DNA from: Frankiales bacterium | GTDB lineage: Bacteria; Actinomycetota; Actinomycetes; S36-B12; CAIYMF01 | Length of the DNA stretch: 43,069 bases | Direction of reading: 5' to 3' | Assembly: GCA_016125335.1 (NCBI GenBank) | Contig: WGLY01000014.1 | Span: forward strand, 1-43,069 | Part shown: positions 24,658 through 32,411 of the stretch, one piece after another | Numbering within the stretch: the stretch's first letter is position 1 | Layout: each line of letters opens with the position of its first letter | The notes under the pieces: generated by a model | Database searches by the model: none | The model's input: only the letters and a program-made list of their open reading frames with translations | What the model was told of the DNA's origin: nothing | Program-made: the position numbers and the translations under genes

Positions 24658-25887
24658 TCATGTCCTCTCTGGGTGGGCGGGATCCGGACGTGCGCCGCGG
24701 TCGCGGCCGAGCTCCTCGCGCGCGACCGACCGACGGTGGACGGCGTCCGGCCCGTCGACGATGCGCAGCACGCGGGCCCACGCGTAGAAGTAGGCGAGCG
24801 GTGTGTCGTCGCTGACGCCGGCGCCGCCGAACACCTCGATCGCCCGGTCGATCACCCGCGTCGCCACCCGCGGCGCCGCGACCTTGATCGCGGCGATCTC
24901 GGTGCGAGCGCCCCGGGCGCCGAAGCGGTCGATCAGCCACGCCGTCTTCAGCACCAGCAGCCTGGCCTGCTCGATCTCGATGCGCGAGTCGGCGATGAGC
25001 TCCTGCACGACTCCCTGGTCGGCCAGCGGCCGGCCGAACGCCACGCGGCTGCGCGAGCGCTCGACCATCAGCGCCAGCGCGCGCTCCGCCATGCCGATCG
25101 CCCGCATGGCGTGATGGATGCGGCCGGGGCCGAGGCGCGCCTGGGCGATGGCGAACCCGTCGCCCTCGCCGCCGAGCAGCGAGGACGCTGGCACACGGAC
25201 GTCGTCGAGCACGAGCTCGGAGTGCCCGTGCTGGTCCTGGTAGCCGAAGATCGGCAGGTGCCGCTGGATGGTCAGCCCCGGCGCGTCGCGCGGCACGAGG
25301 ATCATCGACTGCTGGCGGTAGGGCTCGGCGTCCTCGTCCGAGCGGCCCATCACGATGAAGACCGCGCAGCGCTCGTCCGCGCTGCCGCTGATCCACCACT
25401 TGCGCCCGTTGATGACGTAGTCGTCGCCGTCGCGCCGGATGCTCGTGCGGATGTTGCGCGCGTCCGAGCTCGCGACCTCCGGCTCGGTCATCGCGAACGC
25501 GGACCGGATCCGGCCCTCCAGCAGCGGCTCGAGCCAGCGCTGCTTCTGCTCCGGGGTGCCGAACAGGTGCAGCGTCTCCATGTTGCCGGTGTCCGGCGCC
25601 TGGCAGTTGATCGCCTCCGGCGCAATCACCGGCGACCAGCCGGAGATCTCCGCCACCGGGGCGTAGTCGAGGTTGGACAGGCCGGACTCGGCCGGCAGGA
25701 AGAGGTTCCACAGGCCGCGGCGGCGCGCCTCGGCCATGAGCTCGTCCATCACCGGCGGGTGGGCGTGCGGGTCGTTGGCCGCACGCCACTCGGCGTACGT
25801 GCGCTCGGCCGGGAAGACGTGCTCGTGCATGAAGTCCCACATGCGCGCGCAGGTCTCCTGCGCCTTCGCCGAGTGCTCGAAGTCCAT
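24658..25887 (-). CDS. Acyl-CoA dehydrogenase, ACAD10/11-like
   Basis: A 409-residue acyl-CoA dehydrogenase starting MDFEHSAKAQETCARMWDFMHEHVFPAE, a beginning characteristic of the ACAD10/ACAD11 subgroup. FAMTEPEVASSDARNIRTSI and INGRKWWISGS are the FAD-contact segments. Near the C-terminus the usual EGT is replaced by RIVDGPDAVH, also typical of that subgroup. In eukaryotic ACAD10/11 this domain is fused to a kinase-like APH domain; here the APH gene lies 14 bp upstream. That pair performs phosphorylation-dependent handling of 4-hydroxyacyl-CoA in the lva pathway of Pseudomonas, the best present hypothesis. Confidence 0.9.
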   Translation of the reverse strand: MDFEHSAKAQETCARMWDFMHEHVFPAERTYAEWRAANDPHAHPPVMDELMAEARRRGLWNLFLPAESGLSNLDYAPVAEISGWSPVIAPEAINCQAPDTGNMETLHLFGTPEQKQRWLEPLLEGRIRSAFAMTEPEVASSDARNIRTSIRRDGDDYVINGRKWWISGSADERCAVFIVMGRSDEDAEPYRQQSMILVPRDAPGLTIQRHLPIFGYQDQHGHSELVLDDVRVPASSLLGGEGDGFAIAQARLGPGRIHHAMRAIGMAERALALMVERSRSRVAFGRPLADQGVVQELIADSRIEIEQARLLVLKTAWLIDRFGARGARTEIAAIKVAAPRVATRVIDRAIEVFGGAGVSDDTPLAYFYAWARVLRIVDGPDAVHRRSVAREELGRDRGARPDPAHPERT

Positions 25888-25901
25888 CCCGCTCCTCCTG
25901 C

Positions 25902-26945
25902 TCAGCCCGCGTGCCGCACGTGCTCGTCGACGACGGCCAGCCCGGCCGCGGCCACCCGGCGCACCTCGTCGCGCAGGTCGCCGAAGTCCTGGCCCGCCAT
26001 GGCGCCGCTGTCGACCCGCACCCGGATCCCCTGGGTGATCACGGCGAACTTCAGGTGCGCGAAGGCGAGGTAGAACCACAGGTGGCCCAGGTCGCGACCG
26101 GTGCGGGCGGCGTAGCGCTCGACCACCTCCGCCCGCCGGGGGAAGCCGTCGTACGCCGTCCCCGCGGGGGAGAGGGGGCTCGGCGGCTCGCCGGGCTCCA
26201 CCCAGTAGAAGAGCAGCATGCCGACGTCGGTCAGCGGGTCGCCGAGGGTGGACATCTCCCAGTCGAGCACGCCGCGCACGGGCCGCTCGCCCGGCCCCAC
26301 CACGCAGTTGTCGAGCCGGAAGTCGCCGTGCACCACGGTGGGCGCCGGGCTCTCCGGCAGGAGGTCGTGCAGGAGGCCGGCGAGCCGGTCCACCTCCTCG
26401 ACCTGCTCCGTGCGGCTGGCCTCCCACTGCCGGCCCCAGCGGCGCACCTGCCGCTCGAGGAAGCCGGCGGGGCGGCCGAAGTCGCCGAGCCCCACGGCCT
26501 CGGGGTCCACCGCGTGCAGGTCGGCGAGGGTGTCCACGAGCCCCAGGCCGAGGCGGTGCCGGGTCTCGAGGTCGTCGGCCAGCCACGGCGGCAGGCCGTC
26601 GCGCACGACGTCGCCCTCCACCAGGCTCATGACGTAGAACGGCACGCCGAACGCGGAGCCGTCGTCGTCGAGCACGATCCGCGGCACCGGCACGGCGCTG
26701 CCGCCCAGCGCCCGCTGCACCCGCACCTCGCGCGCCATGTCGTGCGCGGTGGCCAGCAGCTCGCCCGCGGGCGGGCGACGCAGCACCAGGCGCCCGGCCG
26801 CGCAGGCCAGCTGGAAGGTGAGGTTGGACTTGCCGCCGGCGACCAGCGACGCCGTCGCCGAGAGCCAGGCGTCGTCTCCGGCGGCAGCGGCCACCAGCGG
26901 CAGCACCCGGTCGAGCGGGAGCAGGTCGGGGTCGGGCGGGGTCAT
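25902..26945 (-). CDS. APH-family phosphotransferase, ACAD10/11 N-domain/LvaA-like
   Basis: The 347-residue protein has an aminoglycoside-phosphotransferase fold: glycine loop VAGGKSNLTFQL near residue 36, the ATP Lys/Arg strand RLVLRRPP, catalytic loop VVHGDFRLDNCVV (Asp base in HGDxxxxN), and metal-binding LDWEMSTLGDPLTDVG. Members beside acyl-CoA dehydrogenases are not resistance enzymes; they resemble LvaA and the kinase half of ACAD10/11, which phosphorylate the 4-hydroxyl of acyl-CoAs. The ATG overlaps the MaoC stop by 4 bp. The substrate is inferred from context only. Confidence 0.87.
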   Translation of the reverse strand: MTPPDPDLLPLDRVLPLVAAAAGDDAWLSATASLVAGGKSNLTFQLACAAGRLVLRRPPAGELLATAHDMAREVRVQRALGGSAVPVPRIVLDDDGSAFGVPFYVMSLVEGDVVRDGLPPWLADDLETRHRLGLGLVDTLADLHAVDPEAVGLGDFGRPAGFLERQVRRWGRQWEASRTEQVEEVDRLAGLLHDLLPESPAPTVVHGDFRLDNCVVGPGERPVRGVLDWEMSTLGDPLTDVGMLLFYWVEPGEPPSPLSPAGTAYDGFPRRAEVVERYAARTGRDLGHLWFYLAFAHLKFAVITQGIRVRVDSGAMAGQDFGDLRDEVRRVAAAGLAVVDEHVRHAG

Positions 26946-27394
26946 GCGACGAGCAGGCTCAGCATGTCGGCGACGCAGCCCGGACGGTCCGAGCCGTCGA
27001 TCTCGACCGTGACCCGCGTCAGCGCCTGCACGCCGAGCGAGGCCGGCGTGAGGCTCACCAGCTCGACGCCGGCCCGCACCCGCGAGCCCACCGGGACGGG
27101 GGACGGGAAGCGCACCCGGTCCGAGCCGTAGTTGACGCCCATGCTCAGCCCGTCGACGCGGTAGACGTCCTGCACCAGCATCGGGATCAGCGACAGGGTG
27201 AGGAAGCCGTGGGCGATGGTGGTGCCGAAGGGCCCGCCCGCCGCCCTCTGCGGGTCGACGTGGATCCACTGGTGGTCGCCGGTGGCGTCGGCGAACGCGT
27301 CGATCTGCTCCTGCGTCACCGTGTGCCACCCGCCGTGGCCGAGGTGGCTGCCGACCGCTGCCTCGAGCTCCGCGAGCCCCGAGAACGTGCGCAC
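26942..27394 (-). CDS. MaoC-family (R)-enoyl-CoA hydratase
   Basis: The 150-residue single hotdog domain contains the hydratase-2 motif: FADATGDHQWIHVDPQRA with the catalytic Asp/His, followed by GTTIAHGFLTLSLIP. It would hydrate trans-2-enoyl-CoA to (R)-3-hydroxyacyl-CoA, or the reverse. It starts at GTG 27394 behind AGGAGG and overlaps the phosphotransferase start by ATGA. In the operon it lies between the SDR and the kinase, fitting a beta-oxidation-like series. Confidence 0.9.
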   Translation of the reverse strand: MRTFSGLAELEAAVGSHLGHGGWHTVTQEQIDAFADATGDHQWIHVDPQRAAGGPFGTTIAHGFLTLSLIPMLVQDVYRVDGLSMGVNYGSDRVRFPSPVPVGSRVRAGVELVSLTPASLGVQALTRVTVEIDGSDRPGCVADMLSLLVA

Positions 27395-27419
27395 GTGTCT
27401 CCTCCTGTGTCGCCGTCCG

Positions 27420-28181
27420 TCAGGACAGCGGTCCGCCGGCCACGTAGAGCACCTGGCCCGAGATGTAGGACGCCTCGTCCCGCACGAAGAACGACGCCGC
27501 GGCCGCGACGTCGTCCGGCACCCCCGACCGCCCGACCGGGATCTGCGCGATCGCGGCCGCGCGGAAGTCGTCGAACGACATCCGCATCCGCTCGGCCGTC
27601 GCCTTCGTCATGTCGGTCTCGATGAAGCCCGGGGCGATCGCGTTGGCGGTCACGCCGTAGCGGCCGAGCTCCTTGGCCAGGGTCTTGGTGAAGCCCTGGA
27701 GCCCGGCCTTGGCCGCGGCGTAGTTGGCCTGGCCGCGGTTGCCGAGGGCGGAGGAGCTGGACAGGTTCACGATGCGTCCCCAGCCGGCCTCGGTCATCGA
27801 GGGCAGCACGGCGCGGCTCATGAGGAACGACCCGCGCAGGTGCACGCCCATGACCGAGTCCCAGTCCAGCGCGGACATCTTGGCCAGCAGGTTGTCGCGG
27901 ATGATGCCGGCGTTGTTCACGAGCACCGTCGGCGCCCCGAGCTCGGCCACCACGCGTGCGACGGCGGCCTCGACCGAGGCCTCGTCGGCGACGTCGGCCC
28001 CGATGCCCAGCGTGCGGCGGCCGGGGGCGGCCACCTCGGCGGCGGTCGCCGCGGCCGAGGCCTCGTCGAGGTCGACGAGCGCGACGTCGAGCCCGTCCGC
28101 GGACAGCCGGCGGGCGACGGCCGCGCCGATCCCCCGCGCGGCTCCGGTGACGATGGCGACTCGTGCTGTCTCGGCGGTCAT
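27420..28181 (-). CDS. SDR-family 3-oxoacyl/3-hydroxyacyl reductase, FabG-type
   Basis: A 253-residue classical short-chain dehydrogenase: nucleotide motif VTGAARGIGAAVA, NNAGIIRDN, catalytic Ser in VNLSSSSALG, YAAAKAG with Tyr and Lys, and the PGFIETDMTKA loop. The closing SGQVLYVAGGPLS is FabG-like. It would interconvert 3-hydroxyacyl-CoA and 3-oxoacyl-CoA. Members such as LvaD play the dehydrogenase part in 4-hydroxyacid catabolism. ATG 28181 has TTGGAG upstream, and 36 bp separate it from the preceding gene. Confidence 0.9.
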   Translation of the reverse strand: MTAETARVAIVTGAARGIGAAVARRLSADGLDVALVDLDEASAAATAAEVAAPGRRTLGIGADVADEASVEAAVARVVAELGAPTVLVNNAGIIRDNLLAKMSALDWDSVMGVHLRGSFLMSRAVLPSMTEAGWGRIVNLSSSSALGNRGQANYAAAKAGLQGFTKTLAKELGRYGVTANAIAPGFIETDMTKATAERMRMSFDDFRAAAIAQIPVGRSGVPDDVAAAASFFVRDEASYISGQVLYVAGGPLS

Positions 28182-28217
28182 GCGAGCTCCAAGGTGGGTC
28201 GTGGGGGGAGCGCCGGC

Positions 28218-29294
28218 TCAGGCCTGCGCGCGCAGGGACGGGTGCCAGGGTAGGAGGGTCGGCAGCTCGAAGATCCCGGGTGGTGCCTGGCAGACGACCG
28301 GGATGGCCGCCACGACCGGTGCGGCGGTGGCGTACTGCTCGGCGCGCGTCAGCCGGCCGTCGGGGTTGGGCGGCTCGGTGAGGTCGATCGACATGCGGAT
28401 CCCCGGGACGCCCTCGACCTCCACGGTCCACAGGTGGAAGTCCTCGAACCCGGGCAGGTCGCGGTCCATGATCCAGTTGATCGACAGCGTGAGGAAGCGG
28501 CGTCCGTCCACGATCGCGTGCCAGCGCCAGCAGGTGCCGGCCACCGTGCCGGGCTCGATGACGCCGGCCCGCACCTCGAGGCGGCGCGTGGCCGGGAACA
28601 TCTCGTGGTCCGGCTCGATGCGCTCGACCTGCACGCCGATGCTGTCGGTCGCGTAGCGGATCGCCTCGGAGAACAGCGTGGCGTAGAGCGTGGGCAGCGG
28701 GCCGTCGAGCAGGGCGGGCGAGGCGGGGTCGGACCCCATGCCCATCACGTCGAAGACGAACTCCGGGCTCGGCATGCCCGAGGCCTCGACCACCTCGCGC
28801 ACGGTGATCGACCGGACGTCGAGGCACATGCCGGTGGCGGTCAGGGCGAGCCGCTCGAGCACCACGCCCGGGTTGATGCCGGTGCCGAACAGGGTGACGC
28901 CGCCGCGGCGCGCCGCGGACGCGAGCAGCTCCTCGCGCTCCGGGCCGTGCGCGCGGGGGTAGTGCTGGCCCTGCGTCGTGATGACGTTCTTGCCGGACTC
29001 CAGCAGCGCGAGGATCTCGGCGTCGCCGGACTCGTAGGGGACGCCGATCCGCGCCGTGTGCAGCACGACGTCGGCGTCGAGGGCGAGGATCTCGTCGAGG
29101 TCGTGGGTGGCCAGCACCCCGGTGGGCTCGCGGCGCGCGATCTCGCCGGCGTCCTTGCCGACCTTGCGGTCGGAGTAGACGTAGAGGCCCACCAGCTCGA
29201 GGTCCGGGTGGTCGAGCACCGCGCGCAGCGTGGTCTTGCCGACCGCGCCCGTCGCCCACTGGACGACGCGCCAGGGCCGCCCGGCGTCCGTCAC
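28218..29294 (-). CDS. DapB-like NAD(P)-dependent oxidoreductase
   Basis: A 358-residue protein with a Rossmann start WRVVQWATGAVGKTTLRAVL and a dihydrodipicolinate-reductase-like N-domain (VLHTARIGVPYESGDAEIL, NVITTQGQHYPRAHG, LFGTGINPGVVLERL). Length and C-domain differ from true DapB (about 250 residues), so lysine synthesis is unlikely. Relatives include 2,4-diaminopentanoate dehydrogenase and many mycobacterial lipid-locus proteins of unknown function. The GTG start overlaps the thiolase stop (GTGA), placing it second in the operon. What it reduces or oxidises cannot be stated. Confidence 0.75.
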   Translation of the reverse strand: MTDAGRPWRVVQWATGAVGKTTLRAVLDHPDLELVGLYVYSDRKVGKDAGEIARREPTGVLATHDLDEILALDADVVLHTARIGVPYESGDAEILALLESGKNVITTQGQHYPRAHGPEREELLASAARRGGVTLFGTGINPGVVLERLALTATGMCLDVRSITVREVVEASGMPSPEFVFDVMGMGSDPASPALLDGPLPTLYATLFSEAIRYATDSIGVQVERIEPDHEMFPATRRLEVRAGVIEPGTVAGTCWRWHAIVDGRRFLTLSINWIMDRDLPGFEDFHLWTVEVEGVPGIRMSIDLTEPPNPDGRLTRAEQYATAAPVVAAIPVVCQAPPGIFELPTLLPWHPSLRAQA

Positions 29295-30505
29295 GAGCCG
29301 CTCCCCAGCCGCTCGACGACCAGTGCCGTGGCCAGCCCGAGGGCGGCCGGGATCGTGAGCACGGCGTACCGTCCGCCGGTGCGCTCGAGGGCGTCCATCG
29401 CCGTCGCGAGCAGGATCCCGCCGCTGGCCCCGAGCGGGTGCCCCATGGAGACCGCGCCGCCGTCGACGTTGACGATCTCGTCCGCGAAGCCGAACGCCCG
29501 CTGCACCAGCATCGGGCTGACCGAGAACGACTCGTTGGCCTCCACGATGTCGACGTCGTCCGCGCCGATGCCCGCGGCCTTGAGCGCCCTTCCGATCGCG
29601 TCGACCGTGGCGGTGAGCAGCGGCGAGCGCACTCCGGCGGTGGCGGCCGACAGGATCCGGGCCCGCGGCTCGCGGCCGAGCAGGTCGGCCGCGCCCCGGG
29701 TGGCGATGACGGCGGCGGACGCCGCGTCGACCATCTGCGGCGCGGACGCGGCGGTGTGCACGGGGCGGAAGCCGCCGAGGCCCAGCCGCCGCTCGACCCG
29801 GGCGTGGGCCACCGCGTCGTCCGGGAACAGCAGCGGCATCGCCTCGAAGTCGGCCAGGGTCATCTGCGGACGGATGGCGTCGTCGCGCGCGAGCACCACC
29901 TCGCCGGACGCGTCCCGCACGGGGACGACGCTGCGGTCGTAGTGGCCCTCGGCCCAGGCGGCGGCCGAGCGCTGGTGCGACCGCAGGGCGTAGGCGTCGA
30001 GCTCGGGCCGGTCGAGCCCCACGACGTGGGCGGTGGCGTCGGCGGAGACCCCGATCGTCACGAACCCGGTGAGGTCGGCGAGCGCCTCGTCCTGCTCGAT
30101 GGCCGGCCGGTCGGAGAGCATCGGCACGCGCGACATGGACTCGACGCCGCCCGCCACGGTGATGTCGGCCATGCCGCTGGACACCTGCGCGCAGGCGGCG
30201 GCGATCGCGTCGAGGCCGGAGCAGCACAGGCGGGAGACCACGGATCCGGACACCTCGTCGGGCCAGCCGGCGGCGATCACCGCGGACCGCGCGATGTCGG
30301 CCGCCTGGTCGCCCACGACCGAGCTGACCCCGAGCACGACCTCGTCGACGTGCACGCCGCGCTCGGCGAGGCCGAGCCGCGTGTCGAGCTCGGTGAGCAG
30401 GCCGGCGGCCAGCGTCCACGGGGGCACGCCGGCCAGGACGCCGCCGTCGCGGCGCACCCGGCCGCGCGGGGTCCTCACGGCGTCGTACACGTAGGCGTCG
30501 AGCAC
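29291..30505 (-). CDS. Thiolase-family protein lacking C-terminal catalytic Cys
   Basis: The 404-residue thiolase is the first gene of a seven-gene operon. The acylated cysteine is present in VVSRLCCSGLDAIAAA, and NESFSV and GGAVSMGHPLGASGG (catalytic His) follow. The last motif is unusual: thiolases end with CxGGG/CIGGGQG, but here the segment reads VLTIPAALGLATALVVER, without cysteine, so the base needed for ordinary thiolysis is missing. It may act as an altered condensing or lyase enzyme, or be inactive. It starts at GTG 30505; the promoter with shared motif site A lies 75-100 bp upstream. Confidence 0.85.
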   Translation of the reverse strand: MLDAYVYDAVRTPRGRVRRDGGVLAGVPPWTLAAGLLTELDTRLGLAERGVHVDEVVLGVSSVVGDQAADIARSAVIAAGWPDEVSGSVVSRLCCSGLDAIAAACAQVSSGMADITVAGGVESMSRVPMLSDRPAIEQDEALADLTGFVTIGVSADATAHVVGLDRPELDAYALRSHQRSAAAWAEGHYDRSVVPVRDASGEVVLARDDAIRPQMTLADFEAMPLLFPDDAVAHARVERRLGLGGFRPVHTAASAPQMVDAASAAVIATRGAADLLGREPRARILSAATAGVRSPLLTATVDAIGRALKAAGIGADDVDIVEANESFSVSPMLVQRAFGFADEIVNVDGGAVSMGHPLGASGGILLATAMDALERTGGRYAVLTIPAALGLATALVVERLGSGS

Positions 30506-30578
30506 GGTGACTCCCGTCAGTCGACGTCGCCCGCAGGTCGCGCACGGGCGCGCGGTGTCGGGGCGAGGTAGGTCTTCA

Positions 30579-30607
30579 TTACTACAACAAACAGTGTTGC
30601 CAGTCAA
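30579..30607 (-). promoter_or_regulatory. Operon promoter with shared motif site A
   Basis: On the minus strand TTGACT (30602-30607) and TAGTAA (30579-30584) are 17 nt apart, a good promoter for the thiolase operon. The shared sequence occupies spacer and -10 (30580-30600): GCAACACTGTTTGTT followed by GTAGTA. Within it CAACA and TGTTG form a perfect inverted repeat around 5 nt. Confidence 0.55.
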
Positions 30608-30713
30608 CGGTCCGCCCGGGGTCCTCGGTCGGCCGCGGGCGGGGGCGGCCCGTGTGCCACGCTGGGCGCCGCGTGCCGCCCGGACGCACGCTGCACCGAC
30701 CCAGGAGGTTGCG

Positions 30714-31472
30714 ATGACCGACACCCGGTTCGAGGGCCGCACCGCGATCGTCACCGGTGCCAGCCGCGGCATCGGCCTGGCGGTGGCCGCGCGCATCGTG
30801 TCCGGCGGCGGCCGGGTGTGCATCACGGCCCGCAACGCCGACGCCCTCGCCGAGGCGGTCGAGTCGCTCGGCGGTCCGGACCACGCGATGGCCGTCGCCG
30901 GCAAGGCCGACGACCCCGACCACCGGGCCGAGGCCGTGGCCCGCACGGTCGAGACGTTCGGCAGCCTCGACGTGCTCGTGAACAACACCGGCATCAACCC
31001 GGCCGCCGGCCCGCTGCTCGACCTCGACCTCGGCGCGGCCCGCAAGATCCTGGAGGTGAACGTCGTCTCCGCGCTCGGCTGGGTGCAGCAGGCCCACCGC
31101 GCCTGGATGGCCGAGCACGGCGGCACCGTCGTCAACGTCGCCTCCGTCGCCGGCCTGCGCCCCGCCGCCGACATCGGCTTCTACGGCTCGAGCAAGGCGG
31201 CGCTCATCCACCTCACCCAGCAGCTGGCCGCGGAGCTCGGCCCGGGTGTGCGGGTCAACGCCGTCGCGCCGGCGGTGGTCAAGACGCGCTTCGCGACGAT
31301 GCTGTTCGAGGGGCACGAGGACGAGGTCGTGGCCCGCTACCCGATGCGCCGGCTCGGCGAGCCCGACGACGTCGCGGGCGCCGTGGCCTACCTGGCCTCC
31401 GACGAGGCCTCGTGGGTCACCGGGCACGTGCTGGTCGTCGACGGCGGCCTCACGCTGAGCGGCGGCGTGTAG
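30714..31472 (+). CDS. SDR-family oxidoreductase
   Basis: A 252-residue classical SDR: VTGASRGIGLAVAARI, NNTGINPAAG (Thr replacing Ala in NNAG), Ser in VNVASVAGLRP, FYGSSKAAL with Tyr-Lys, and closing VTGHVLVVDGGLTLSGG. AGGAGG precedes ATG 30714. It is divergent from the thiolase operon across a 208-bp region containing motif site A, and is followed 54 bp later by another SDR on the same strand. It is likely an NAD(P)-dependent hydroxyl/ketone oxidoreductase; substrate unknown. Confidence 0.9.
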   Translation: MTDTRFEGRTAIVTGASRGIGLAVAARIVSGGGRVCITARNADALAEAVESLGGPDHAMAVAGKADDPDHRAEAVARTVETFGSLDVLVNNTGINPAAGPLLDLDLGAARKILEVNVVSALGWVQQAHRAWMAEHGGTVVNVASVAGLRPAADIGFYGSSKAALIHLTQQLAAELGPGVRVNAVAPAVVKTRFATMLFEGHEDEVVARYPMRRLGEPDDVAGAVAYLASDEASWVTGHVLVVDGGLTLSGGV

Positions 31473-31526
31473 CGCAGGACGCCCGGGCACGGGCACGAGG
31501 CGGTCACCGCGGCGGAGGAGGTCGGC

Positions 31527-32318
31527 ATGAGGGTCCAGGGCGCCATCACCCTGGTGACGGGAGCGGGCAGCGGCATCGGCGCCGCCCTGGCACGGCGCTT
31601 CGCGGCCGAGGGGGCCGAGCACGTGGTCGTGGCCGACCGCGACGCCGGCGCGGCCGCACGGGTGGCCGAGGAGGTCGGCGGCACCGCGGTCACGGTCGAC
31701 GTGCGCGACCCGGACGCCGTTCGGCGGATGGTCGAGGCCACCCTCGAGCAGCACGGACGCGTCGACCTGCTGTGCTCCAACGCCGGGATGGCCACCGGCG
31801 CCGGGCTCGACGACCCCGCCGCCTGGCAGGCGGCGTACGAGGTCCACGTGATGGCGCACGTGCACGCGGCGCACGCCGTGCTGCCGTCGATGCTCGCGCG
31901 GGGGAGCGGCCACCTGCTCAGCACCGCGTCCGCGGCCGGGCTGCTCACCTCCCCGGGCGACGCCCCGTACGCCGTCACCAAGCACGCCGCAGTGGCGCTG
32001 GCCGAGTGGCTCGCCGTCACCTACGGCGGCCGCGGCATCGGCGTGAGCGTGCTGTGCCCCATGGGGGTCGACACCCCGCTGCTCGCCGAGCCGCTGGCCG
32101 CGGGCGACCAGTACGCGCGCGTGGTGGCCGCCTCCGGAGCGGTGATCGGCGTCGACGCCGTGGCCGACGCCGTGATGGACGGGCTCGGCCGCGACGCGTT
32201 CCTCATCCTCCCCCACCCCGAGGTCGCCACGTTCTGGGCGCAGAAGGCGGCCGACCCGGAGCGCTGGCTGTCCGGCATGCGCCGTCTCGTCGACGCGTGG
32301 ACCGCCGAGGGGACCTAG
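31527..32318 (+). CDS. SDR-family oxidoreductase
   Basis: A 263-residue SDR: VTGAGSGIGAALARRF, SNAGMATGAG in place of NNAG, catalytic Ser in LLSTASAAGLL, APYAVTKHAAVAL with Tyr-Lys, and LCPMGVDTPLL. The C-terminus departs from FabG (PHPEVATFWAQKAADPERWLSG), a feature of steroid- or terpenoid-type SDRs in mycobacterial catabolic clusters. Strong GGAGGAGG before ATG 31527. Probably cotranscribed with the preceding SDR. Confidence 0.88.
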   Translation: MRVQGAITLVTGAGSGIGAALARRFAAEGAEHVVVADRDAGAAARVAEEVGGTAVTVDVRDPDAVRRMVEATLEQHGRVDLLCSNAGMATGAGLDDPAAWQAAYEVHVMAHVHAAHAVLPSMLARGSGHLLSTASAAGLLTSPGDAPYAVTKHAAVALAEWLAVTYGGRGIGVSVLCPMGVDTPLLAEPLAAGDQYARVVAASGAVIGVDAVADAVMDGLGRDAFLILPHPEVATFWAQKAADPERWLSGMRRLVDAWTAEGT

Positions 32319-32322
32319 GCAA

Positions 32323-32344
32323 GTAACGCCATTAGTTGTAGCGT
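32323..32344 (+). promoter_or_regulatory. Shared motif site D and -10 element
   Basis: GTAACGCCATTAGTT then GTAGCG (32323-32343) matches the sequence found at four other promoters. TAGCGT (32339-32344) ends 7 nt before an ATG at 32352, suggesting a leaderless transcript that begins with a small open frame. Confidence 0.5.
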
Positions 32345-32351
32345 GCGGCGC

Positions 32352-32411
32352 ATGCCGGAGCCCCGAACCTCGAGCGTCCCCCGTCCCCCCGTCGCCGGGC
32401 CGGCGTCGTGA
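32352..32411 (+). CDS. Putative 19-residue leaderless leader peptide
   Basis: ATG 32352 lies 7 nt after the -10 TAGCGT, so it should be the first codon of the message. It opens a 19-codon frame (MPEPRTSSVPRPPVAGPAS) whose TGA overlaps the GTG start of the next SDR (GTGA at 32408-32411). That SDR has no Shine-Dalgarno site, so ribosomes finishing the small frame would be needed to start it. The peptide is Pro/Ser-rich with no recognised family. Evidence is positional only; conservation is unknown. Confidence 0.4.
   Translation: MPEPRTSSVPRPPVAGPAS

Noticed and set aside
25902-26945. Aminoglycoside resistance phosphotransferase
   Set aside because: The gene lies inside a beta-oxidation-type operon, overlapping MaoC and next to an ACAD10/11-like dehydrogenase, the context of acyl-CoA kinases rather than resistance.
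28218-29294. dapB for lysine biosynthesis
   Set aside because: At 358 residues it is about 100 longer than DapB, with a different C-terminal domain, and is coupled to a thiolase gene.
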